Origin: Alitta virens
Taxonomy: Eukaryota; Annelida; Polychaeta; Phyllodocida; Nereididae
NCBI GenBank assembly: GCA_932294295.1
Contig: OW028581.1
Coordinates: forward strand, 38,717,995 to 38,781,994
Direction: 5' to 3'
Length of the DNA stretch: 64,000 bases
Shown: positions 34,890 through 46,202 of the stretch, in pieces
Layout: every line of letters starts with the position of its first letter
Position numbering within the stretch: position 1 is the first letter of the stretch
Position numbers and translations under genes: made by a program
Notes under the pieces: generated by a model
Told to the model about the DNA's origin: nothing
What the model saw: the letters and a program-made list of their open reading frames with translations, nothing else
Database searches by the model: none

Positions 34890-37800
34890 TCACAAAGCCA
34901 TTGTAGTTGGAACAGCAAATGATGACAAGTTTCCCATTTGCGTAAGGCCACTTTGAATGTGATTTATGTGAATTTCAACTGAATTTTCAAGCACTCTGAA
35001 ATAAAATAAAAAAATAAGTAAATATATCATAATTCTAAAATACGTATCTTTTCTTCTGATTCAAGGGCGAATTGATAACCATTGATTATAGTTGGCATTA
35101 GTTCCATTGTACAGACATCCTTCTGCCTCAAATTTTAAAACTATTATCACACAAAAATAAATATTAGTTAACACTTACCCTATATTCGCAGGATCTATAT
35201 GGTCCTTGATGTCCTTTAGAGACTCCTGTAATGACCGCAGCTCAAAAGATGCCATGTCACTCTCTGCAAATATCTGCAGCAAAATAATTTACCAATTTAA
35301 TTCAATGTAAATTAGAGTGAAGAATATAAGCATTCTGGATATACATTTATTTCTAGTGTATCTTAGCAATTCAATATATTATACAATGGTACATATTAAC
35401 AACACCTCACCTTTATCTGCAACAGCAGTGACGTCAATTTTCCTACAAGGCTGGCAATGCTTTCACTTTTGGACATTTTTCTTCCCTGTGTGCGAAATTC
35501 ATCATTATAATAAAGTCTTTACCAGAGATATTAATTATTTATAAGCTGACACATATTACTGCACTAATCACAATGATGCATAACCTGGTTAAGATATTTT
35601 ATTTAGTTCATTATTTTCAAACATCAACCAGTACTAAATAGCCAAATATATTATCCTGTTTAAATTGTACAATTCCACCCACAATGTGATTATGACAGGT
35701 ATCTATTCTATAATAATATTATGGAAATTAACATTCATGGTCATAGGGTGAATAAGCCTAACAAGCCATAACCTGCTGTAACTGGTTGCAAACTATCTCT
35801 GCCATGATTTTTTTTGTTTTGAGACATAATTATAGGATCTTAAGATATACCTGTGAAATGTTGAGCCTGCAAACCATGTCTGTTGCGTCTTCATCACATT
35901 TCTTTTTGATGTCTGATGGCTGTTCGACTTGAGGCAATCCCTGCTCAGGTGCTATCTGTTATGTAGTAAATGGAGATCAAAAGTGTTAGAAATCTGATGG
36001 TAGAGAGTGTTCATATTTTCTGGTGTTTTATTCATTAGTTTTTGTTGTTAATATCATTAACACAAGTTTAAAAGAACTCGACTGAAGTCTTACCTGTTGT
36101 GAAAACTGCTGCACTCCGACCAGATATTCGTTCAAATCCTTATTGAGTCTCTCAAGCTCCAGAATGGTTGCTGCATACTTTTGTTGGAAGTGAACTGATA
36201 ATGGCTGCCCGTACGATTTCTGTACAAAAGGTTCAATAACGCAAAATTGTGATAAAATGTTGAATTATGAGCACCTATAAATCCAATTACACACACAACT
36301 GAGGTGGGTATAGTATTTATGCAAATATCTCACCTGTTTCTCAGCTTCAGTGTTCATATCCCGTAATTCTTTTACTCTCTCCCTCTTAATTCCCAGGATT
36401 TTCGTTAGTCTAGTCTAAAAATAAAGTAAAACATACAGTAAATCATTACAATTTTACCTTTCATCATCTTTCGTATGTTATATCTACTGGTTTTATATAT
36501 AACTTGATGTAATAAAGTATTGAGTTATGTATATATATAGCATTTAAATATAATATACATTTATGCAGCTTCTATATGAAATAAAATATATTCTCATTAA
36601 CACAATCAGCAATACCTGCATTTTGCATTTTTATGCAGTTATTCTTGTATAAAAAATTAAGAAATTGAGATCGGAATATATACTATAAACACAAACTTCT
36701 CAAATATATCTTTAAAAAAATGAGGCATTACATACCACTAATATGAGAAACTTCACGGGGAATCCCCCATACGTTTCCAGCTGATCAAGTTTTTGCTTCA
36801 AAGGTGAACTCCCAAGTATTGGATCATTGTCCTGAGATGAATAAAACAGAAGATTATCAATTTATTATGAGGTATACCATAAGACAAATACATTGTAAAA
36901 CACAAACAGATATAATAACACTGTTTTGTCAATAGAGTAACAACTCCTTTGTGGAATGGACAGTTATGGACAGACACCAAAGCATGGCTCATTCGCAACC
37001 AACCACTGACATTGGTAACGACTTCATACACACTACACATTAATGAAAATATTGTTTTACACACAAAATTCAATAAACAACCACGTTTATAACAAATACC
37101 CTTACGCATAAACATTTAACCACGTCTGTATAGTTCAACTACCATTAGCGCATCACTGACCTGTATTATAAAATCTAGTAAAATTACAACATTATCAATT
37201 GAAATTTCCGACAATTACCCCAAGAGGAGGTGATCCCATGTCACTGTGGAAGGCGAATCTACTTGGGGAATAAAAGCGGTTTGGTCTCGGTTTTGTCTGG
37301 TAGGATGCCAACGGCATTGTCTCCTGTTCCTCATTGCTCTGTCAAAGTCAAATGAAAAAGCACAATTTTAATCTATATTATATAATACTGGCATATATGT
37401 GAACTTGACTTGGTAATAATCAATGTGCTTCGACATTCATTTATGCTTTTGTCAATAAAACACATTTGTAAAAGACCAATTCCTTATGACAATAGAGCTA
37501 ATCCAGATAAATTTATGAAATGGTAAATGATTTTATACATGTAACTATAACGAATAAATATAATAATACAACATATATATGAGAGTACAACTGGGAGATA
37601 CCAGGAGAGAAATACCAATTCATTCATCAAAATGGAAGTTGTGAGGTAATGTATCAATGCTAAATGTATTATTTAAACAATACAGTCAGCAAACATTAAT
37701 GCGTTTTCATCATGACACAGTCTACACATCCCAGTTGACCAAACAACATGACATGCTTACCAGTACTTCACAATCTGGAATGGAGTGGGTTCCGAGTCCA

Positions 37801-40788
37801 GGTCTGTCAAATGTTATTCTGTAGGTGTTATTGGCAGAGTCCAGGGCATCAATGGTCCCAGTAAATAGGCCATCTTGTGGTTTTCTCAGTCGAGCTAAAA
37901 TGCAAACGAGGACATTTAAAATTAACAATTTGTGAAACATAACAAATGAAAGATCACACCTTCCCATGAATTTCAGTGTCAGGCATCATCTTGCTGACTG
38001 GGCATACCATCGCCATAAAAAGATTCTCTGAGTGGAGAATGAATAATTTACCAATTAGGCCACGGTTTTTTGATCTTATGTTTCTCGGAACTTTCTCGGA
38101 CCATTTTTCATGAGACGGTCGGTCGGAAAAAAATAATAATCCCCAGAAAGTTGTTTTTCCCATAAATTAACACAGGTGATGTGATACTTTGAGATGCAAT
38201 ACACATATTTGCCCAGAAAATTGTTGATTTATTAATTGAGCGGCACTGCAAAAGTTTGGCCGGCCGTGTCGAGAAATGAAAGATAAAAAACCGTCGCCTT
38301 AATATCACTGCACATACATCTAGATAAACCATGATAAATATCAGCATGAATACAAAGCAAACAGGCTCACCAGTGACTTTAGTTCCGATGACCAGAGGCA
38401 TAGGGATCTCCTCTGGAAGGTCTTTGAGGTCACTCAGATTGAGCACTTTCCTCTGTTGAAGGAGACGGATCTTTTGTCGTTTGTTCTGGAGTAATGCTCT
38501 CTCCTCCGCAAAGAAAGCTGCTGAGCACCTGTGATTATAGACAAAAGAGTGTGAGATACATGCGAAGTACAATAATAATTAAGGAAGTAACGTGGTGCAT
38601 TTTAAGGGAGCACATAATCTCGCCCTAAGTGCAAATACTAACCTTCTTGGCTTGCCCATGAGTCTGCGGATTTTGCACCATTCTGCTCGCTTCAACTTTC
38701 GAGTTTTCAGCTGCGGAAAAGACTCCTTCAGACAAATACAAAAGTCATTGTCCCCTTGGAAGAGTGGTCTTTATAAAAAAACAAAAACAGACATTTATTC
38801 CAACACAAGCGACAACCGAAAACATTTAGATGTAGAATGGCAATATAAGATAATAACAAATGAACAAATACATACGCATCAATATTGGAATAAAACCACT
38901 CATAGCAAACCCATTTGTGGGCTTTGGGCAATTTCAGCAGGTTTCTTAGCCGTACACCAATGGTTTGAGCAGTCTTCTTGTCCGGTGTTGTCATCATTAA
39001 GGACCTCTGTAATTTATGTCATTGATGTTAAGAAGTGCAAGCATTGAGAATGGATATATCAAATTCAGCATATATAGTCATCGAATTGAACGCACCTTGG
39101 AACTAGCCACAGGTCTCGCCTGTTTACGACTTCTGGATGTCGAAGGGGCTTCGTCCTCGTCATCTCCAAATATCCTCGGATTTGGCTTCCTTAGACGACT
39201 TGACTACAAAACAATGATAAACAACTTACTTCAAGTGTTGCTAGATTTAAACGATACCTTTTAATACTCTTAATAGCGTTGTGGTGAATGGGTTAGCATA
39301 CATTTTGAAAAAAATTTAAGTTTCACAGCAATTCAGTACTTACCAGACTCCTGGACGGGGACTGGGGGAAGGTCACAGTGCCCACTGCATAAAAAATAAA
39401 GGAAAAATATAGATAACAATGTAATAACACTTGGCAAGTCCAGCTCTTTAGACTACCAATTAATGAATACCTGAAAATCAGGTACAGGTATAAGTGAGCT
39501 ATGTACGCATGTCGCAACATCTTCCACTCATGATTACCAAATGTTGCAAGACATTTCATTTTATGTGAACTTAAATAAAGCAGTGTTAAACCGTGACAGT
39601 AGATAAACCACATCACAAGATATTATTCCATAAAAATTAGGAACTAGCAAGAAATTTTAATCCTTTATTTAAAAGAAAAAAAACGCAAAGTTTTCAGTTT
39701 CATTATCATTTTATATTTTACATTACCAATGCAATTTTATTTGTAAATTTTAGAAACGTTTATGCTTTATTTGTATTTTATTTATTATTATGTATACATG
39801 TAAATTGTAAACTGCAATTCAAAAGTTGCATTACTGCAATATCATATCAAATCTCTCAAGTCTTTTAAAAAGGGCACCGCATAACCGAAGATTTACTGGA
39901 AATGACTTCCTCTGGATCAACGGCTCGATTAAAAGCTGAGTATACATTTCCATTCGGCCTCCCTGATTCAGCTATGCTACACCACTGCTTTGGATTCTAG
40001 GCTTAAGTTGGGATTTAGGTTTAGAACTTGTTTTTTTGTGATGTACTTTAAACAGCGAATTAATTGTGCAGTGCATTTGCCCCAACTAGTTTTTCAGCGA
40101 CAAGATGAATTCAAGTGTTACGCTTCGACATCAAATTTTACAATTACTTGACAGGTGCTAAATTAGCTTTAGCAATCAATATGAATCATATTGAGAATAA
40201 AGTATTGAAAAGAATCATGTTTGATATCATTATTGAACTTGATATTTAATCCTGCAATAGAGGTAACGCCAATTTCCACATGGATCAATCTACATCTGGA
40301 CAATGGCTAAAACAGGAGGCAGGATAGGAGGGGGACAGGGCAATCCGCAGTCGAACCCCGGCGCCCTCGCGGCTGCCAACAACAAATGCCGGCGAACGAC
40401 TCCCTTGAGCATTTTGCACTTTGTGTCATCTCCTTTTCGGGAATCAATTCTGCACTCAGCGGTATGCATTCTTATAATCCCGGCATCATTTTCATGTCAG
40501 ATGACACTGTCCCCTCCCTAGAACCTAACCTAGTTGAGGATAGATAACGCCATCTACCCCCTTCCCCAGGCCGGGACGTAAACAAACGCTGAGTGACCTG
40601 CGAGTGCGCGTCTTTAACATGCGTGCGACGCCAATTCCTCGATACCTCAAAGCTCGAGCTAACATCTAAGTCATAACCGATCTTTCCAACTATTCAAGGT
40701 ACACTATTTCCATTCACACTAAAAGTAGAACACGCGCATTCATATTTTCATTGGCCTTACACTCAACTCCAGTCGGATCTTCCGCCAT
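34890..40788 (-). CDS. LIN9: LIN9, MuvB/DREAM complex core subunit
   Basis: Nuclear scaffold of the MuvB core, which joins RB-like proteins and E2F/DP to repress, or B-MYB to activate, cell-cycle genes. Exons: 40788-40761, 39384-39344, 39203-39096, 39006-38876, 38768-38643, 38528-38371, 37894-37761, 37338-37219, 36831-36736, 36414-36334, 36219-36094, 35955-35851, 35485-35411, 35273-35179, 34995-34890. They total 510 codons, all in phase (509 residues; human about 540). The DIRP domain is plain: TPDKKTAQTIG, LRNLLKLPKAHKW, YEWFYSNIDA, GDNDFCICLKESFP, RLMGKPRR. RQKIRLLQQRK, LPLVIGT-like PMPLVIGTKV and the Tudor-like DGLFTGTIDALD...FDRPGLGTHSIPD follow, then a helical C-terminus (TEAEKQ, ELERLNKDLN) and IHINHIQSGLTQMGNL. 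The start gives MAEDPTG, close to the vertebrate MAEL start. Confidence 0.96.
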
Positions 40789-41121
40789 TTTGATCGCGCC
40801 TTGCCTTTCAAAGCTTTGTGGAGTAAATTTGGTTGCTGGCCTCCCGCGTAAAGTAAGTACTTTTTACGCACATATTTGTAATGGATAGTTATTTAGTAAG
40901 ATTACACCCTTGCTGTTACTACAAAAATATTTAAAATTACTTTTAGTCTTGTAAATGAAACTTAAATGCAAGAATAAAATTTCCAAATATACTACAGTTA
41001 CAAGTTTCGAGGGTAAATGATTTGTGAAAATAACAGCAAACCGGAAGCACACTGCTGCCCCCTGGCGCCCAGCCTCTGGCGGAGGTCAAGGGAACGAGGC
41101 GACCGGCTAAACACTGCTAAA
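40789..41121. promoter_or_regulatory. Bidirectional promoter, LIN9 / NDUFV3
   Basis: Only 333 bp separate the two divergent start codons. On the LIN9 side gatcgcgcc (40792-40800) is an E2F-like GC core and ttcaaa (40807-40812; TTTGAA on the LIN9 strand) has the sequence of the CHR element bound by LIN54 of the same MuvB complex. On the NDUFV3 side 41050-41105 is GC-rich. No TATA box stands out. Both short motifs could occur by chance. Confidence 0.6.
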
Positions 41122-44116
41122 ATGTTCAGGGCAATGACTTGTGTGAGGACTGGTAGTTCTGTGCTGCTCAGGAGTTTAAGGCAACCACAGGTATGAAGTA
41201 AATCTTGCATGAAAGCCAAAGCTTACATTGGCAAGTGATGAACCTTAGAATCTCTCTTTGTTGTGGTATCTGTGGATTTCTATATTCTATCATGTTCATT
41301 CATAGTATCATACAACAAATTTATAACACTGTCCTAATACTTATAGTAATATTGAAGCTTTACTGGCAACCAGGGCTGTTGCCAGTGTTGGCCTAGTGAG
41401 GGACCAAGAAGTTGGCCCCAAAGTAGAAAGACTGCAAGCTGGCCCCTATAGCTCCCTATGGCTAGCAAAGTAGGCTGGCCCTTCACTGGAAGGTTGGCTC
41501 AAGCACAGGCATAAATTACCGATTTCACAACTTCAGCTGATGCATACACGGCGGCCTGTACTATAAATATATCCTAATGTATCCATCGGCCATGCAGCCG
41601 CCGAACTTATGCCCACACTTCTTTGATGTTTTCTGTGATAAATACAGCATGACAGAGACGGTTAAAGCACAGAATTGTCCCAAATATAGTTTGCAACTGT
41701 TGCTCACATACCAAAAGTTGTTTTAGGCCTTCCTGTGCTGCTACAAGAGGCAATTCCTGACTAAACTTGGTTGAATGTGGCTCACTTTGGCACTGACGAC
41801 ATCAATAGAAGTGAAGGAAATATTGCTCTCTGATTAGCCGAAATTTGGAAATTAGTGACGTCAGTGCCGGTTTGGGCCATAGACCTCTCTTTGGGCCATG
41901 AACGATGTTTACCTTGAAGTTATTATAATAGATCGAGTGCCGAAGTCGGCTAACAGTAATTTGGGCCAGTGGCTCAAGTGAGGAAGATATATTGGCCAGT
42001 AATTTGGGCCAGTGGCTCAAGTGAGGAAGATATATTGGCCATTTTGACCAAAGAAGATATATGCTGGGGGTCAGGCGGCTGGACCCCAGCACCGAAACAG
42101 CTAGGTCGCACCCATTTAAGGTGATTCCAATTTAATTCGGCACAGCACGGATTCGGCGCCGGGAAATTTGGTGGATTCAGCGCAGGAAAGAAGTGAATTT
42201 TACACGAAGGAAGAAAGTGCAATATGTTTTCTTTTAATTTTTTGATAACCAACTGATATGGTTAAAAAAAAAACTGACTATACAAAATTAGTATCAATCA
42301 TCAAATTCTGAGACAAAAAACGACCGATGACGAGTATAATCGATCATCGTGACACCACTAATAATGTGTATACACATGCAATGCCATCAGACACCCACTA
42401 GTCTAGTTGTTAGGGCCCTGTCCAACTCCCAAGTATAACTGTAAGGTCCTGGGTTTGGATTTTGACTTGGACATTTTAGTGCTCCATATCGTTTGATTCA
42501 AATCGATACGATACATATCGTCGATACAGTCAATCGATATTCGATACGTATCATCGATATGCAGTTGGAATAAAGAAATAGAATAAAATGGCTTGGGACC
42601 ACAAATTAATGTGGCTATTTTCCTTTTGAAGCCATATTAGTTTACATTCCATCCATTTTCTTATCAGAAAATCACTTTTCTTATATTTAGTTATTCATAA
42701 ATCATACTTAACAATAATTTCTGGTAAGGTCTCCAGAAAATGTACCATATGCACAATCTCTAAGATTAGTTTTGTTGTATATATTCCAGAACTGTGTAAA
42801 ACAGGTATTCTCTATTATAATAGGTCAAAATAATATAAGTCCGTTTTCAGCTTCTTTTTTAAAAGCCAAATCTTGTAATAATAGCAAAAAAAAGTTGAAA
42901 TCAAAGAGGAATCCTACAACTCATATGTTGATGGTAACCTGAGGTAATAGACTAATAGTAATAGTAGCATAGGAGGTTCAAACTAAGTTTAATTTCAACC
43001 TGAGGTAATATAGTAATAGTAGCATTGGAAGTTCAATTAATTTTAATACGATCTCTCCTTTCTTTTTTGCTTTGATATGTTGAATTGCAATTAACTATTG
43101 ACACTTGCTGGGTTGTAGTCAAGCTCAGTTCACACTTTTGATTAACACCTGTCATCATGTAGGCAACTTCCTAATTGCAATTCATCTAAGTTCAATCAAT
43201 TTAGGATTGTACAAGACCATTTAAACACTTTCCCATCATGTAAATACAGTAAAATGACGGCCGTCGTATCGTATCGAAAAATATGTGGCCGTACCGGTAT
43301 TCATATCGGAGGCAGCATACCGGTTTACTCGATAAATATTGTACCGGTATGGAGCACTATTGGACATTCTTCATGAATTAGTCAGTGCTCTGTATGTCAA
43401 TTGTACGTATCTGTCTTGAGGCAATTAAAAGGTCCCACATAGGGGTATGTACAATTAAATCTGTAATGCACCTAACTAGAGCTTTATATATTTTTTGCAG
43501 CAGTTGACGGCTGCTTACACTCAAGGCACCGGTGGACCAACTAGTCCAAGCTCAACTCCGCAGCCCTCTCCTACAGCAGCTGGTGAGTATCTCTGCTATC
43601 TAGTATCTACATGCACTGGCGGATCCAGGGGGGGGGGGGCATTGGGGTCATGTTAAATTGAAGGAAAAAGTGTCTAAATTCACAAACTAAAACCGTTTGA
43701 GCTTTATATTAAGAAATTAACTGTTAAATGTAAACAATTGAGACATTAGTTGAAGCTCCTGTTATGAAACAGCATATGGGAACAGCTAGTATTATGGTTC
43801 TTCTGTTTGTAGGTCATCCAATGTTTTGAAAATTATGTTAAATGCATTTTATTTTAAAATGCTGGTGCAACTGCAAATGCTGAACCTACAACTAAGGGTT
43901 TTTTTTAGTATATGTAATATCCTTATTAAGCACTTGTTTTTTGTTGTTGTGCTTACAGCAGATGACAACAAGTCCTACCAAGCCCAGCAGTACTACCAAT
44001 ATAACGAGTTCTCATATTATGACATGGAGTGCTCTATGGTACCCAAGAGGGAGACTCAACCACAGCCGAGTGCTAAGGAGCCTTTAATTCCTGCACCTGC
44101 ACCACCTAAGAAATGA
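41122..44116 (+). CDS. NDUFV3: NDUFV3, complex I 10-kDa accessory subunit
   Basis: Small accessory subunit on the NADH-oxidising N-module of mitochondrial complex I. Exons: 41122-41190, 43501-43582, 43959-44116 (103 codons, 102 residues; the short vertebrate form is about 108). The N-terminus (MFRAMTCVRTGSSVLLRSLR) is basic, without acidic residues, as expected for mitochondrial import. A Ser/Pro/Thr-rich linker follows. The diagnostic C-terminal block is Y-x-A-Q-Q-Y-Y-Q-Y-N-E-F-S-Y-Y-D, then QPQPSAK. This corresponds to the vertebrate 'YKNLQHH-Y..Y.F.D...S' tail. No exon equivalent to the long vertebrate isoform's large middle exon is seen in the introns. A polyadenylation signal lies at 44425-44430. 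The gene is divergent from LIN9. Confidence 0.85.
41948..42040. repeat. 43-bp tandem duplication in NDUFV3 intron 1
   Basis: The segment containing agtaatttgggccagtggc and aagtgaggaagatatattgg occurs twice in tandem and identical. Non-coding. Confidence 0.9.
42395..43440 (+). mobile_element. SINE split by a later DNA-element insertion
   Basis: A tRNA-like head is visible at 42398-42463: A-box-like ctagttgttagggc and B-box-like gtcctgggtttggat. The sequence stops at 42476 and appears to resume at 43360 (ttggacattcttcatgaatt, matching the family-2 'ggcattcttaatgagct' block seen at 54010). The 883 bp in between are a separate terminal-inverted-repeat element. Confidence 0.65.
42477..43359. mobile_element. 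883-bp DNA element with 12-bp terminal inverted repeats
   Basis: The ends are tagtgctccata and its reverse complement. ttggacatt is found just outside both ends, which looks like a target-site duplication of 8-9 bp (hAT-like size). Subterminal stretches are unusual: clustered atcgatac/gtatcgat words at the left (42500-42565) and accggtat words at the right (43290-43345). No transposase frame, so it is non-autonomous. Located in NDUFV3 intron 1. Confidence 0.75.
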
Positions 44117-45304
44117 ATCGTGATTTATTAAGAAACTGGTGAAGATGTGGACTGTGGGACTATTGTTATGTATTAATTGGACTATAAACTGTTTTTTGAT
44201 GAAGTTTCGATTGTGGTCTATGATGTTAACAATATAGACTTCTATGTTACCGATTCCAGGTGTCATTGTGTTTTCTTTAACTGAATCATCAATAATTACT
44301 TAAAAAATTTATTGATGATTGGTTGGGGCTCTTGAAATATACAGTTGTATCTGCTGTGTACCAGCTGTGCAACGTGTCAATTAAGATTAAATTCATCACC
44401 AAAGCTCCCTGACCAGTGACAAACAATAAAGTTTGAGACAACGTACAGAATTACATTGGTTCATTGACTATAAACTGAAATCCAATTTCCATCAAATTGG
44501 TTCGAGTGGATGGCCCTGCATGCCCACTTCCCCTACAAATTTATATTTTTTGAAAATTTTACAATTTCATGGCTCTGACCATGGGGAGTCACTAGTCACT
44601 AGAGTGACTCCATGCTCTGACAGGTTTCAGCCCCGTAGAAAGAAAAATAATTGCAAATCTTCGCCACTAGCAGTAGCACTGCTAGTAGCAGCCAAGCCAT
44701 AACTTTTAAATGCAGTGGCGTAACTAAATATTATACATAATTATATATATATGTAAAATTGTATAGGGGGCGGGCAAAATGATCAATACAGTTATGTACA
44801 CCATGTTCACAAAGAAATTTGTATGTGCTACTACACAAATAGCAGTATATAAGCATGGTAAATTACAACTAACTTTTTACTCGTAGACAGCCCCATCCTT
44901 GGCTCTGCAGCTCCACACGTGCGTGTTAATGCAAGGCGCGTCCTGATTGGCAGAAGGGCGTCCAATCAGAGAGCGCGTTGCGTGTGATCTGCGTTGTAAA
45001 CATTTGCTTCGTGGCTTCCAACTCTTGAACTTGACTGCTTTCAAACCAGTTTTACAGGACGGACAACTTTGCAAATTGTGAGAAAATACACAAGTGATGG
45101 TTTCATTAGAGTCTGCAATCAACTGATGAGTATTCGAAGGTGCAAGAGACCGTAAGAAGTGGCTGAGGTGTGCTGCGTTGCGACTGCCAACTTGGCAGCT
45201 TCTCTGTTTATCGTTCTCTCGATCATCACGTAGATCTAGGCCTACCGAGCACAGCTGTTGCTGACGTTGTCTTTGGCCTCATTTCATCTTACAAAGGCCA
45301 AGAA
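44117..45304. promoter_or_regulatory. NDUFV3 3' UTR, spacer and TMEM263-like promoter
   Basis: The NDUFV3 3' UTR ends near 44430. GC-rich DNA at 44915-45000 holds two CCAAT words in opposite directions (gattgg at 44945-44950, ccaat at 44962-44966) and several CpG. I take this as the promoter of the next gene, with 45000-45304 as its 5' UTR. The palindrome gtcactagagtgac lies near 44593. No gene in 44430-44900. Confidence 0.45.
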
Positions 45305-46202
45305 ATGTCCAGTATCATATCTGGGGTGGCATCATATTTGCCCTTTAGGAAGGTATGTAAGAATTCTACTCTCATTAAACGAAATAAGAGCTATAACTTT
45401 AAGAAGCCACATCTATTTTTAGAATTGTCCACCATGAATTGTGATAAACAAAACCAGCAGTTGAGAGTTAATCCATACAGATCATGGGCTGATGTGTTGG
45501 CTTTGTAAAGTGTAGATATATTGTACTGTTTATGACATGTCTAGCCAGGTAACGCATTCGATCATATCCTTTTAGTATACTTTTTAATTTCCACACTAAT
45601 ATAATTTAGGCCTGATAAGTGATAAACAACCTCGGTTAATGATTCCATGATGTGGCTATGAATGTGTCTTATTATAGTCTAATGTCAAATGATAGTAGTT
45701 TAGAAGTTAATTAGTTAGAGCTAATAATTCGAACATTTTCAGGCCCCACCAGCAGAACCGTCCCCAAAAGAACAGAATGAAGCAGAAGCTCAGAAAAAAG
45801 ACGAGCCACATTGCGATGGGGTAGACCAGCCACAGAAGACGGAATTTTCTGCTGACAAAAAGACAGATGAAGTCATTGGTGAGATCTGTTTCATAAATAC
45901 AAGTGATAACCTGACAACGAGTAGAAATTATCTTATATTAACAACATAAAAATTGTATGTTGTCTTTATACATGTCCAAATAAAACATCTCTTGGTTTTC
46001 AGATCCCAGCCAACAGCCAGGGATGCTGAGACGACTGGGTAGCGGGATGTACAACGTCACGACAGGGACAATTGGAGCTGGAGTTGGAGGGGTTAAATGG
46101 GTCGCTGGAAAAAGTTACGATGCTGGAGCAGCTGTAATTGGTGGAACCAAGACAGTGGTCAGCAAAGTCTCAATGCAGAAGCCCAAGGATAAAAAGGAAT
46201 AA
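45305..46202 (+). CDS. TMEM263: TMEM263-like small membrane protein
   Basis: Function poorly known. The vertebrate relative is a small two-span membrane protein linked to skeletal growth. Exons: 45305-45352, 45743-45878, 46003-46202 (128 codons, 127 residues; vertebrate form about 116). The N-terminal half is hydrophilic, Glu/Lys/Gln-rich. The C-terminal exon carries the family signature QQPGMLRRLGSGMYNVTTG, then glycine-rich hydrophobic GAGVGGVKWVAGKS and AGAAVIGGTKTVVSKV, then a Lys/Asp tail. The conserved region looks shorter than in vertebrates, with one Gly-rich segment fewer. The start is a choice: an in-frame upstream ATG at 45170 would add 45 residues of unlike composition, and the later ATG is preferred. 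The long 3' UTR runs to an aataaa at 48576-48581. Confidence 0.8.

Noticed and set aside
40303..40521. 72-codon frame on the + strand in a GC-rich patch
   Set aside because: It lies inside LIN9 intron 1, shows no family resemblance, and the LIN9 chain on the other strand is complete without it.
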